DNA of 56,029 nt from a virus, in the IMG/VR virus record IMGVR_UViG_3300050821_001245, positions 1 through 56,029 of that record; one strand, given 5' to 3'. Positions 46,297-53,773 of the stretch are shown piece after piece. The notes beneath the pieces are model-generated. The model was given only the letters and a program-made list of their open reading frames with translations, was not told where the DNA came from and did not search any database. Made by a program: the position numbers and the translations under genes. Numbering within the stretch: position 1 is the first letter of the stretch; the number at the start of each line of letters is the position of its first letter.

Positions 46297-46509
46297 CTAA
46301 TCCGTGTTGATGGCAACCAGCATTGTCACGCCAAACACCGCACACGATCCAAACAGGATCGCCAATGCAGGATCAGCAAAAGCCCATTGCAACAGTATCG
46401 ACCTTGCATCCCACATGGTTCTAAGAACGAGATAGATGAACGAACCGATCGCAACGAGAGCAGAGGCAATGAGAAACCCCGCAATGCTGGAATCCCTGAT
46501 GATCTTCAA
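46297..46509 (-). CDS. Two-helix membrane protein
   Basis: 70 aa from TTG 46509, where AGGGGAC precedes the start. Two membrane helices (IAGFLIASALVAIGSFIYLVL and LAILFGSCAVFGVTMLVAI). Longer frame upstream is a shadow of the next gene. Belongs to the cluster of small membrane genes that separates portal and terminase blocks. Confidence 0.5.
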   Translation of the reverse strand: MKIIRDSSIAGFLIASALVAIGSFIYLVLRTMWDARSILLQWAFADPALAILFGSCAVFGVTMLVAINTD

Positions 46510-46877
46510 GTCCCCTGCCTCACAGTAACATAAATTGGAACCGCCCGACCTCGAAAGACTGCCCATGCATCCTTCAGCCGGGGAAAACCTCTCATTTTCC
46601 ATATGGCTGTCGGGTCGATATTCTTCCCGAGAATTTCAAGCCGATGCGCTGCGTTGTTCAGCAGGCAACGTTGAATGTCACCGCCGAGCATGGTCCTGCT
46701 GTCGATGTTGATGGACGCCTTGAGCGCCCAGATCAAGTCATCCAGTGGCATCGCATAGGAAAGGCGATCAGTGATGTTACGCATCCGGTCGATCATGTAG
46801 GGATCGGCAGTGTCATCAACTCCAGCGGTCCACTTGCCGGGATTGGGTGTCGTTAGGCAGCAGCGAAGCGCTCGCAT
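46506..46877 (-). CDS. Hypothetical protein
   Basis: 123 aa. Cys-containing N-terminus (RALRCCLTTPN), then DDTADPYMIDRMRNITDRLS and LDDLIWALKASINIDSRTM. No signal peptide. Located right after the O-antigen ligase-like gene. Could be an accessory of that protein; no family recognised. Confidence 0.55.
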   Translation of the reverse strand: MRALRCCLTTPNPGKWTAGVDDTADPYMIDRMRNITDRLSYAMPLDDLIWALKASINIDSRTMLGGDIQRCLLNNAAHRLEILGKNIDPTAIWKMRGFPRLKDAWAVFRGRAVPIYVTVRQGT

Positions 46878-47087
46878 CTAATCTCCACGCCCCGCATAAA
46901 TCTTGAGCCTGATTGCAGGTCCGTTCCGGAACCGCTCGTTATACGGATAGATCGCCGCAGCCTTCTTCAACTCAACCATGCTGTCTTGCAAAGGCATCTG
47001 CGGCTGCCAGCCTTTCGCGTAATGGACTTCCGCCAGCGATAACCAGGTTGCGAACGTCAGCACCACGACCAACAAGGAACCCCGCAC
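46878..47087 (-). CDS. Small membrane or periplasmic protein after the O-antigen ligase-like gene
   Basis: 69 aa from GTG 47087 (start uncertain; a longer frame overlaps the ligase-like gene and is a shadow). N-terminal helix LLVVVLTFATWLSLAEVHYA, then KKAAAIYPYNERFRNGPAIRL. The last part is like TPR-type C-terminal regions of O-antigen ligase-family proteins, so the gene may be a detached part of the same system. Confidence 0.45.
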   Translation of the reverse strand: MRGSLLVVVLTFATWLSLAEVHYAKGWQPQMPLQDSMVELKKAAAIYPYNERFRNGPAIRLKIYAGRGD

Positions 47088-48132
47088 AACATGATCCCAT
47101 GAGGACGGTTGCCGGGTCGTGGAATGGACTGGCAAAGAGCGAAAGAACTCCGAGCGCGGCGAGAACCGCACGCATCGCATGACCGCTAGAGCGCCATACG
47201 AAAACGCTGAACAGAACACCAAGAGCAAGGCCACCAGCCCCGCCAGACCAAGCAAGATCAAGCCACTCGTTATGTGGATGGTCCGGACGAGAATTCGCCA
47301 GATCGAAGTAATGAGCGTGCGTCGGGAAACTTTCCCAAAACGAACCAAGGCCGTGACCATAGACTGTCAATCCTGCAATCGTGTCGCGCCAGAGGTTGAA
47401 GTGTTCGCCTGTCGAACCATCGAATCCCCTAAGCAGGACCACGATCAACGCGCCGACAATAGCGAACACCAATGGCAATGCCAGAAGCGCCTGAACGGCC
47501 GGAACCTTGCGCCACATTACAGGCTTGATTGTCAACACCAAAATCCCGGCAACCACCGCTATCCACGCCGCTCGTGAATTGGTCAGCAACAGCGACGGTA
47601 ATAGAACCGGCACAAGCACCCAAAGACGACAAGCGACCACACCGACAAGAACAAGACTAGCAGCGCCAGCAAGCCGACCGGGATTAAAGAATAGACCACC
47701 ATAGCCACCATCTAGCGTCTCAATCCCGTTCCATCCCGTCCATTGCATCAGCACAACCATGCTGGACAGGAAAATCCCGAACGAAGCTCCAATCACAAGA
47801 GGCCGAAGGTCCGTCAGCGTCGATCCGATCGCAAACGCACTTGCAATCACTGCAAGCTTGAAAGCGCAATCAATGCCATCAAGACGTCCTTCGGACCAGA
47901 TCAGGCTTAGCAACAACCAACCGATAAGAACCAGACTCGTCCAATGTGCCGGTGTAAATCGAACCTTCGGAGCAAAGAACAACCAAACTGACAGCAACGC
48001 TCCGACAATCCATCGTGGCGTTGTGGCGACGCCTGAAATGCCAGGCCAGTAAGCTGCCATCAGGGCAAACCCGAACAGGCTAGAAACGAGGCCAACCGTC
48101 GAAGTCTGCTCGTTCGTCAGCACAGGTTTCAT
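46972..48132 (-). CDS. O-antigen ligase/polymerase-like membrane protein (Wzy/WaaL superfamily)
   Basis: 386 aa from ATG 48132 with AGAGGACC at normal distance (ATG 48198 rejected for lack of a site and large overlap). About ten membrane helices by inspection. The central region resembles the Wzy_C domain: FFNPGRLAGAASLVLVGVVA, LLTNSRAAWIAVVAGILVL and the periplasmic loop RDTIAGLTVYGHGLGSFWES with AHYFDLANSRPDHPHNEWL; RP.HPHNEWLDLAWSGG is the classic HN.. loop of WaaL/Wzy proteins. These enzymes join or polymerise O-antigen units. In a phage it may alter the host's surface polysaccharide. Confidence 0.75.
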   Translation of the reverse strand: MKPVLTNEQTSTVGLVSSLFGFALMAAYWPGISGVATTPRWIVGALLSVWLFFAPKVRFTPAHWTSLVLIGWLLLSLIWSEGRLDGIDCAFKLAVIASAFAIGSTLTDLRPLVIGASFGIFLSSMVVLMQWTGWNGIETLDGGYGGLFFNPGRLAGAASLVLVGVVACRLWVLVPVLLPSLLLTNSRAAWIAVVAGILVLTIKPVMWRKVPAVQALLALPLVFAIVGALIVVLLRGFDGSTGEHFNLWRDTIAGLTVYGHGLGSFWESFPTHAHYFDLANSRPDHPHNEWLDLAWSGGAGGLALGVLFSVFVWRSSGHAMRAVLAALGVLSLFASPFHDPATVLMGSCCAGFLVGRGADVRNLVIAGGSPLRERLAAADAFARQHG

Positions 48133-48346
48133 GGTCCTCTGCGTATTCGCGCCAGTCGTCGGGGTTGTCGGGGTCTTCGTCGTCAGGTTCGTCTCCAATC
48201 AAAGGCAATGGTTGCGACGCCACGATCTTATACATCGGTGGACGGTAGTTTGAACGAGCTGCGCAGATGAAGTCCCAGTTCCCAATCAAGGCTGGCGGCA
48301 ACACGAGATAGAGCGGGAGATCGCGCTTAGGATCGGTCAAGTACAT
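48080..48346 (-). CDS. Hypothetical acidic protein
   Basis: 88 aa. Pro-rich beta N-terminal half (YLVLPPALIGNWDFICA) and an acidic tail (IGDEPDDEDPDNPDDWREYAED). Overlaps the ligase-like gene by 53 bases and the next by 20 bases. No signal peptide or domain. It lies between two coupled genes, which argues for translation. Confidence 0.5.
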   Translation of the reverse strand: MYLTDPKRDLPLYLVLPPALIGNWDFICAARSNYRPPMYKIVASQPLPLIGDEPDDEDPDNPDDWREYAEDHETCADERADFDGWPRF

Positions 48347-48692
48347 TTCCTGCCTTCCGCCGATACCAAGTCCGTCTCGACATGCCTTCCGCTTCCCAAG
48401 GCTTCTGTGCGGTTAGCGTCTTGTTCCGTTCCGACGCGAGAGGACGGCGGAAGGGAAGTTTAGCTTCTCGCGGGTTGGGGCGATGTTCCTTACCGGATTG
48501 CGGCTTGTCTATTTCTTCCGTTTGCCGCGCTATGGAGGCCTCGCGGGCCGTGCCACCTGTTGCCGGGTCCGTCTCTACCGATAATCCAACCGCCGACTTC
48601 CGCATCCTTATGGGATCGCGAGAACTGCTTAGCGACGGGCAGGCACCTAGCCGATGCCGCTCGCCGCAAATCTTGCACTTCGGAAAGTCCAT
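48327..48692 (-). CDS. Zinc-knuckle protein with HTH-like tail
   Basis: 121 aa. CKICGERHRLGAC (residues 6-18) is a CCHC-type zinc knuckle. The long middle is charged and low-complexity. The end EAEGMSRRTWYRRKAG resembles the recognition helix of resolvase-like HTH (GMSRRTWYRR), so it may bind DNA. One-base overlap (TGATG) with the upstream small gene. Its place next to the terminase suggests a packaging accessory, unproven. Confidence 0.65.
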   Translation of the reverse strand: MDFPKCKICGERHRLGACPSLSSSRDPIRMRKSAVGLSVETDPATGGTAREASIARQTEEIDKPQSGKEHRPNPREAKLPFRRPLASERNKTLTAQKPWEAEGMSRRTWYRRKAGNVLDRS

Positions 48693-48868
48693 CAGGCAGA
48701 GGTCGGAACGGGCGGCTCAACCGCAATTCCGATCTTGGCGAACTCGCGGACGAAGTAGAGCCTGTCGTCATGCGACAGTTCCTTGAGTTCGGCCTGAAAC
48801 TCAGAAAGCGTCTGTCCCGGCTTCTTGCCGAAATATTGCATCATCGCCTTGATGAAAGAAGTCGCCAT
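48692..48868 (-). CDS. Small protein of the packaging module
   Basis: 58 aa. GGAGGGACGTA precedes ATG 48868. Helical: MMQYFGKKPGQTLSEFQAEL, then DDRLYFVREFAKIG. This motif (KPGQTLSEF.AELK.L...DR.YF..EFAKIG) is a family I recall next to phage terminases. Its overlap with the downstream gene supports it. Function unknown. Confidence 0.7.
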   Translation of the reverse strand: MATSFIKAMMQYFGKKPGQTLSEFQAELKELSHDDRLYFVREFAKIGIAVEPPVPTSA

Positions 48869-48900
48869 TACGTCCCTCCACTAATCGTGCTGAATTGCAC

Positions 48901-48940
48901 TGGCACAGTATGGCACAATACGGCACAAAATGGCATCAAG
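48901..48940. repeat. Four direct 10-bp repeats (TGGCACAnTA type)
   Basis: TGGCACAGTA, TGGCACAATA, CGGCACAAAA and TGGCATCAAG follow one another at exactly 10-bp spacing, in the 77-bp gap between the small packaging gene and the terminase large subunit. A 10-bp period places each copy on the same face of the DNA helix, as in arrays of sites for a cooperatively binding protein. No coding frame uses this gap. Confidence 0.7.
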
Positions 48941-48945
48941 TTATG

Positions 48946-50430
48946 TTACAGCGTCACCACCGAATCCGCATCTGAGAACCGTTCATCTGCCGCCTCGCGG
49001 TAGGGATCGCGCTTCAGGTTTTCCTCTTTCTTCGGCTTTCGGCCTGCCGTCATCATGTCAAGAAGCTGGCCAACAAGTCCTAGCGCGTCAACCTGATCAT
49101 CGTGTTTGCCAGCAGGAAAGGCCAACAGTTCGCTTCGCAATTCCGGATACCAAGGCGAATTGATCGGGACGTAAAGCCCTTCCAAAGCCATCCGGCCACG
49201 AATGGATTGCGCTCTAACCGACTTGTCGCCTCGTGTCGGGAAGTCCTGCCTTGCAACGTAAGCCTTGCGCTCGTGTTGCCTCTTGCTCAGGAACGGACCA
49301 ACACCGGCTTTGATCTGGCCCTTTTCTTCGGCCCAACCCATCGGTTTCCATTCGATGACAAGATCGCAGAACGCCTCAACCCATTCGTCCGATGCTGTTT
49401 GCGCTCGCCAGAGGTCCAACAGGTAAATCCGTTCCTCCGGATCAACTCCGACAATGACATGAACGGTATAGTCACCACCGTCATCAGTCACCGCATAGTC
49501 CGACGCGCCATAGATTGTTAGCGTCTTGCGGTCAGGTGCTTTGTCGTAAGGTCGCAGCCAATCGGCCTTGAAGTATTCTCCGGTTTCAGGCGTTGGCCGC
49601 TGTTGATAAAGAGCGGACCAATCACGAGGTCCGACAGCACGCCGCTTCCTTGCAAGTTCCTCAATGCTTTCCCATTCGGGCCAAAGCGGGTCGCCTATCT
49701 GGCGTCCAAGCGGGTCGTTTTCTTCGGCCAAGGCAGGAAGCGAGATGATTTCCCATTGATCGCCGCCGCTTTGCATGTCGGCTAGCAACCGTCCGGACAA
49801 ATCTTCTTCATGCCAACGGGTTTGAATGAGAACGATCCGGCCACCAGGTTTCAACCGAGTGTATAGGTCCGATTGATACCATTCCCAAACTCTTTCGCGA
49901 ACAAGTTCGGAATCAGCGTCCTCGCGACTTCTGACAGGATCGTCTATAACGACCAGATCGGCCCTGCGACCCGTGATTGCCCCGCCAACACCAGCAGCGA
50001 AGTATTCGCCATCACGCGACGTTTCCCATCGGCCAGCTGCTTGATTGTCGGGCGCGAGCGAAACCCCAAGAACAAGTTCATGTTCGGCAATGAGATTGCG
50101 AACCCGACGCCCCCACTTCTCCGCTAGTTCCGCCGTGTGAGACGCCGCAATAACGCAATGATCTGGATGCTGTGCGAAGTGCCAAGGTGCATAGAGGATG
50201 CTGGCATAGGTAGATTTCGCCGCACCAGGCGGCATGAACACGGCGAGCCGGTCACAGTATCCCGTCGAAACCCGTTCCAGCTTGTCGATCAAGAGTTGAT
50301 GATGCGCGGCGGGCTGGAACCCGACGTATTGGCACCACCTAGTTAAGCTGCGACGTATCGAGCGACGGCGCAGTAGCGTTGTCGCCGCTTCCTGTGGCGA
50401 TATGTGCGAGTACATCGTCGCTGACATCAT
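48946..50430 (-). CDS. terL: Terminase large subunit
   Basis: 494 aa. Walker A-type motif MPPGAAKST (residues 66-74) and Walker B ADLVVIDDPV (about 157-166; acidic pair D163-D164) define the ATPase; GRIVLIQTRWHEEDLSGRLL and the C-terminal SDYAVTDDGGDYTVHVIVGV region fit the nuclease domain with its metal-binding acids. It packages phage DNA into procapsids at the portal. Start assumed at ATG 50430, overlapping the small subunit by 92 bases; ATG 50415 is also possible. Confidence 0.9.
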   Translation of the reverse strand: MMSATMYSHISPQEAATTLLRRRSIRRSLTRWCQYVGFQPAAHHQLLIDKLERVSTGYCDRLAVFMPPGAAKSTYASILYAPWHFAQHPDHCVIAASHTAELAEKWGRRVRNLIAEHELVLGVSLAPDNQAAGRWETSRDGEYFAAGVGGAITGRRADLVVIDDPVRSREDADSELVRERVWEWYQSDLYTRLKPGGRIVLIQTRWHEEDLSGRLLADMQSGGDQWEIISLPALAEENDPLGRQIGDPLWPEWESIEELARKRRAVGPRDWSALYQQRPTPETGEYFKADWLRPYDKAPDRKTLTIYGASDYAVTDDGGDYTVHVIVGVDPEERIYLLDLWRAQTASDEWVEAFCDLVIEWKPMGWAEEKGQIKAGVGPFLSKRQHERKAYVARQDFPTRGDKSVRAQSIRGRMALEGLYVPINSPWYPELRSELLAFPAGKHDDQVDALGLVGQLLDMMTAGRKPKKEENLKRDPYREAADERFSDADSVVTL

Positions 50431-50677
50431 CAGCCCGTTTCACACCAATCTGGCCGGAATGTTCGATCGAAGCCAACCGTGCGTGCATGTAGGGCGCGGC
50501 GGCTTTTGCCGCATCCATTCTGACATCGCGCGTAACCTTGTCATCCCTGAGGATCGACAGAAGATAGTCCAGAGGCGTTATTCCGGAAGCCAAGGCTTGT
50601 GCCCTAGCTTCAGCGGAAATCAGATTGTGACCGCCCTTTGGCCTTCCTGCACCTGGTCTAGCGCCGCCTGCTGGCAT
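50339..50677 (-). CDS. terS: Terminase small subunit (probable)
   Basis: 112 aa with AGGAATT before ATG. GARPGAGRPKGGHN at the N-terminus and ITPLDYLLSILRDD, RMDAAKAAAPYMHARL in the middle match small terminase-like proteins of podoviruses, which bind pac or cos sites and recruit the large subunit. The AT-hook-like GRPKG may contact DNA. Its 3' end overlaps the large-subunit start. Confidence 0.75.
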   Translation of the reverse strand: MPAGGARPGAGRPKGGHNLISAEARAQALASGITPLDYLLSILRDDKVTRDVRMDAAKAAAPYMHARLASIEHSGQIGVKRADDVSDDVLAHIATGSGDNATAPSLDTSQLN

Positions 50678-50712
50678 TAGCTTGAATTCCTGAAAAACTA
50701 TCGCGTTTTTGA

Positions 50713-51234
50713 TTATTTTTTGATTTTCGGAGGCGGGATTTCAAACCCCAGTTCTTTGGCCCGTTCGGCTAAGCGTTTTATGGCCTGATCTTCAATCTCG
50801 GCATAACGTTCGGATGTTATGCGATTGAGTTCTTCGAGGTTCCAACCGAAGATAGTTTCAGGCACGCGCCCGCCTGCGGGTGAATGAGGTTTCACCGGCA
50901 TATCCGGATATTGCGTTGATTTGGTTGGAGATGTCAACGGGGCAGTGTCCTCTGCAACGGGAACAGAACCATTTCTGCGCGGCGATCGCATGGCAATACT
51001 GGTTTCGACACGCGCTACGAATTCGCGCGCTATAGCGTGCAATCTGTCGGCAAAGTCATGCAGGCTATCCAATGATACTTCCATAGTCGAATGCCGATGG
51101 TCACAAGAAACGCACACGCGCTTTCGCCTGATTGACGGCAAACCCCAAAACACCGAAGGACGGCTATCTGTCACCTTCAGCTTTGCTCCACATGACGGGC
51201 ATGGGAGAGCGTAATTATCTAGCGCACTGGGCAT
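50713..51234 (-). CDS. NrdR-like zinc-ribbon protein
   Basis: 173 aa with AGGAAACG upstream. N-terminal CPSCGAKLKVTDSRPS then IRRKRVCVSCDHRHSTMEV is the zinc ribbon seen in NrdR (VVDSRP and IRRRR.C). The ATP-cone domain of real NrdR is missing. The rest is a helical segment and an unstructured linker; the tail (LAERAKELGFEIPPPKIKK) is basic. A phage regulator that binds nucleic acid is likely. Confidence 0.7.
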   Translation of the reverse strand: MPSALDNYALPCPSCGAKLKVTDSRPSVFWGLPSIRRKRVCVSCDHRHSTMEVSLDSLHDFADRLHAIAREFVARVETSIAMRSPRRNGSVPVAEDTAPLTSPTKSTQYPDMPVKPHSPAGGRVPETIFGWNLEELNRITSERYAEIEDQAIKRLAERAKELGFEIPPPKIKK

Positions 51235-51252
51235 ATGACGTTTCCTGCCGTT

Positions 51253-51771
51253 CTAAGCCGCCCTGACGAGACTTTCCGGAAGGGTAGCTATTCTGGCCTC
51301 CCCTAAGATTTTGCAGCCCACGAGCTTCCCCTTTGAACTAATCACGGTCGCAAGCATGTTGGAAAATTCGCCTTCCATGATCCGAATTCGGGCGCCTACA
51401 GGGATTGTGCCCTGTTCGATTTCGTCCCATTCGCCTCGAAGGTATCGGATTAGCAGGTCATCAACCCATTTGGACGGGAACGGGATTGGATTGCCAAGTC
51501 GGGTTATCATGCCGTCGATGCCGATCGCTGTCCGAACTTGCGAGAAACTTTGTTGCGGATGGTCTACGTCCACGAACAGGTATCGGCCTAGAATTGGCCT
51601 CTCTACCGGACGTTTGACCCTTGCGTGAGTGGCCCATTTACGGGTTTTGGGGAAGAAAGTTCGGAAACCCAATCGGTTGAGGTCTAGTTCGGCTCTGCGA
51701 TGGTTGTTTGATCGTACCGTGGCGCAGTACCATTGCGAGGTCGGGGAAAGAGCGATGCTTTTGGGGGACAT
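51253..51771 (-). CDS. NusG-like transcription elongation/antitermination factor
   Basis: 172 aa with AGGAAACCCC before ATG. N-terminal NGN-like domain: WYCATVRSNNHRRAELDLNRL, TFFPKTRKWATH, RPILGRYLFVDVDHP. C-terminal KOW-like domain: IPVGARIRIMEGEFSNMLAT, then KGKLVGCKI. NusG/RfaH-type factors bind RNA polymerase and help it through terminators. At the head of the long late unit a phage copy fits antitermination. Similar domain lengths to NusG (about 180 aa). Confidence 0.85.
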   Translation of the reverse strand: MSPKSIALSPTSQWYCATVRSNNHRRAELDLNRLGFRTFFPKTRKWATHARVKRPVERPILGRYLFVDVDHPQQSFSQVRTAIGIDGMITRLGNPIPFPSKWVDDLLIRYLRGEWDEIEQGTIPVGARIRIMEGEFSNMLATVISSKGKLVGCKILGEARIATLPESLVRAA

Positions 51772-51779
51772 GGGGTTTC

Positions 51780-52301
51780 CTAGCTGAATTTCCGTTTGTT
51801 CAATTCGACCAACTCGGAACTTACTATTGCCAAGCCCTCGCGCGGAGCGTCAACAGAAGAGGTAATTGTTTTACTAATGTGAGTAGGTTCAGCCGTGCTT
51901 GGTTCGCCGCTTCCTATTGTGCTGAAGGTTTGCTTCGTTTTTGCTTCAAGTTTGATTGAGTTTCCCTTCTTGATTGATCGGGCCATTCCCGACCTTAGAC
52001 CGCCCCGCCGGCCAGCTAATTGCCTTTGAGTGTATACCTTCTCGGCCTTCTCAATTTCCGCTGACGCTCGTGTTTGCGAGCCGTCATCGTTGAAAAAGGC
52101 ATTGATTGTCGGTGCGATCTTGTTCCAGTCGCGCAAGGACATCTTTGCGATGCTGGCGCGCTTGGCGGATTCTAAGGGGATGGAACCGTGTACCCAACAC
52201 TCTTGAAGCAACAGGAAATACGCGCCGTGCTCAAGTGTCGTCAAAGACTTGGTGTCCTTGTCGTAATCGCCCATGTAGAAAGCGATCCAAGCGCGGCTCA
52301 T
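51780..52301 (-). CDS. DUF1376 (YdaU-like) protein, possible replication initiator
   Basis: 173 aa. Residues 3-90 match DUF1376: WIAFYMGDYDKDTKSLTTLE, HGAYFLLLQECWVHGSIP, then SLRDWNKIAPTINAFF. These N-terminal domains occur in phage proteins linked to replication and often act as winged-helix DNA binders. The C-terminal half is Lys/Ser-rich linker with no helicase motif. It is the best replication-initiator candidate in this genome, by context only. Confidence 0.7.
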   Translation of the reverse strand: MSRAWIAFYMGDYDKDTKSLTTLEHGAYFLLLQECWVHGSIPLESAKRASIAKMSLRDWNKIAPTINAFFNDDGSQTRASAEIEKAEKVYTQRQLAGRRGGLRSGMARSIKKGNSIKLEAKTKQTFSTIGSGEPSTAEPTHISKTITSSVDAPREGLAIVSSELVELNKRKFS

Positions 52302-52319
52302 TTGGCCCCCGAGAATAAA

Positions 52320-52691
52320 CTAGCGATCATATTCGCCGCCCATCCATCCGATTGTGCGTTTGGCCTCATGATCGTAAAGCCCATCTTCGGCCCGATCAGC
52401 GCCGCGATATGCCAATTGGACACCTTCGTGGTTGTTCAATTTCTCGAATAGTTCAGCGCAGCTCACTAAGTCGATCCTCGCGGAGATTAAGGCGGTTTCC
52501 AATTTCCTGATTCGGCGCGTTAAGCGCGGGATATCGTCTTCGGTCCATTCAGGCGGAGCGACGCCGCTTGGCCATTCAATCTCCCGATGCTCGATGCCGT
52601 CTATGACCTTCGCCAAATATTCGGCGGCCCATTGCATGAGTGCGGAGTGAACCGACTTGAGGTCAGATTTGACAGTTATGCCTAGCCTCAT
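52320..52691 (-). CDS. Hypothetical protein
   Basis: 123 aa. Helical: RIRKLETALISARIDLVSCA, and tail EAKRTIGWMGGEYDR. The Trp/Gly-rich C-terminus and the arrangement after the Dcm-like gene do not identify a family. TAAATG joins it to the upstream gene. Confidence 0.6.
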   Translation of the reverse strand: MRLGITVKSDLKSVHSALMQWAAEYLAKVIDGIEHREIEWPSGVAPPEWTEDDIPRLTRRIRKLETALISARIDLVSCAELFEKLNNHEGVQLAYRGADRAEDGLYDHEAKRTIGWMGGEYDR

Positions 52692-53414
52692 TTATTCCGC
52701 CGCTAGCTTGAACTCGCCGAGCATCACGCTCGACCATTGCTGCGCGATCGCCCTTGCGATCCCGGCATAGGTGATGGAGCGATCGGCCCAGCGATCATCT
52801 GAAGGCGTCAGCTTGTTTTGACCGCCACCGGTCTGATTGGCCCAGCGCTCGACCATCCTGCCTGAGCCGCGCGGCCACTCGACCATGCGGCCAGGTACGC
52901 GCAGCGCCGGATCGATCGCAAGCTTCGGCCAACCGCGGAGCCACAGACACGTCCACTTGCTGGCGTCGTCGCCAAACCAGTTAGGCTGGATAATCTGATC
53001 GGCTGGCCGTATCCGCGTGCCGATCGCACCGCGCGGGTTTTCGAGGCCAACGAGCGGGATGCCGCAGCCGAGCAGACGGCGCACATCATCAAGCGCGAGT
53101 TCTCTGGCCGCCCGCCTGGCTGCTCCCACGAGCGTTCCCGGCTTGACCTTCTGATGATAGCCGACACCGGGATAGCGAGCGTAATCAGGGTCGCTGTAAG
53201 CCCATTCGGCCGAGTTGGTCAGGTAGGTACATTCGGGATGGAAGATCGCGCCGTCCCAGCCGTTGTCCAGATGGTCAAAGACGTTGCCCTGAATGTGGAA
53301 GGGGCTGCTATCGAGCGACGGCAGCAAGTCGCAGGACCAAGCCTCGATACCGACCGCTCGCATGGCGCGTCGCACAACGCCTGAAAACTCCATCCCGGCT
53401 AGAAAACGGGGCAT
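52692..53414 (-). CDS. DNA cytosine-methyltransferase-like protein
   Basis: 240 aa with AAGGGGGTTTTT before ATG. N-terminal FLAGMEFSGVVRRAMRAVGI and AWSCDLLP carry the SAM-binding FxG region; HPECTYLTNSAEW holds the catalytic Cys, where typical enzymes have PPCTYL (the second Pro is Glu here). A second motif, GLENPRGAIG, corresponds to the ENPRG/ENV motif. This family is often annotated as phage DNA methyltransferase. It may protect phage DNA against host restriction or shape regulation. Confidence 0.7.
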   Translation of the reverse strand: MPRFLAGMEFSGVVRRAMRAVGIEAWSCDLLPSLDSSPFHIQGNVFDHLDNGWDGAIFHPECTYLTNSAEWAYSDPDYARYPGVGYHQKVKPGTLVGAARRAARELALDDVRRLLGCGIPLVGLENPRGAIGTRIRPADQIIQPNWFGDDASKWTCLWLRGWPKLAIDPALRVPGRMVEWPRGSGRMVERWANQTGGGQNKLTPSDDRWADRSITYAGIARAIAQQWSSVMLGEFKLAAE

Positions 53415-53424
53415 AAAAACCCCC

Positions 53425-53454
53425 TTGACATCACCGGGCCAATGGCCCTATATT
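53425..53454 (+). promoter_or_regulatory. Near-consensus sigma70-type promoter with embedded dyad
   Basis: TTGACA at 53425..53430 is a perfect -35; TATATT at 53449..53454 is a good -10 after an 18-bp spacer. The spacer contains GGGCCAATGGCCC (53436..53448), arms GGGCC and GGCCC around AAT, which could serve as an operator or be a site for a cytosine methyltransferase. It would drive the two plus-strand genes at 53498. Confidence 0.7.
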
Positions 53455-53497
53455 GATCCCATCGCAAGGGCAATCCTGCCCGGTGATGGAGAGCAAA

Positions 53498-53773
53498 ATG
53501 CCCCACGACGAAGCAACGATTCAGTTTCTTGCCGGCCAGTTCGCGGACCTGATCCACGACAACATGACCCCCGAACAGTTTGAAGAAATCAAGCGCCTTA
53601 ACCGCACCGAATATGCGGGCGGCGAAATCTGCGCGACGCATGACTTCATAGACGCGAACGAAGTGATGGAAGCCGCGTTCAAGCAGGCTTTCGGTCGCAG
53701 CCCTGACGGCGACTACGATATGCAACTCTGGAACAAGGCTTGGGATGCAGCCAAGAAGGGCTGGCTCTCGTGA
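53498..53773 (+). CDS. Hypothetical protein under the plus-strand promoter
   Basis: 91 aa from ATG 53498 (GGAGAG upstream; an upstream ATG at 53486 is also possible). Helical and acidic (LAGQFADLIHDNMTPEQFEE) with DFIDANEVMEAAFKQAF and WDAAKKGWLS at the C-terminus. Stop overlaps the next gene (GTGA). No recognised family; its own strong promoter suggests early or constitutive expression. Confidence 0.65.
   Translation: MPHDEATIQFLAGQFADLIHDNMTPEQFEEIKRLNRTEYAGGEICATHDFIDANEVMEAAFKQAFGRSPDGDYDMQLWNKAWDAAKKGWLS

Noticed and set aside
43000-46500. Stop-codon reassignment (TAG to Gln or TGA to Trp) across the genome.
   Set aside because: Many genes end normally in TAG or TGA, with ATGA overlaps throughout; only two isolated in-frame stops are seen.
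48895-48940. Sigma54-type promoter based on TGGCAC.
   Set aside because: The TTGC half at the required spacing is absent and the unit repeats four times, which fits a binding array better.
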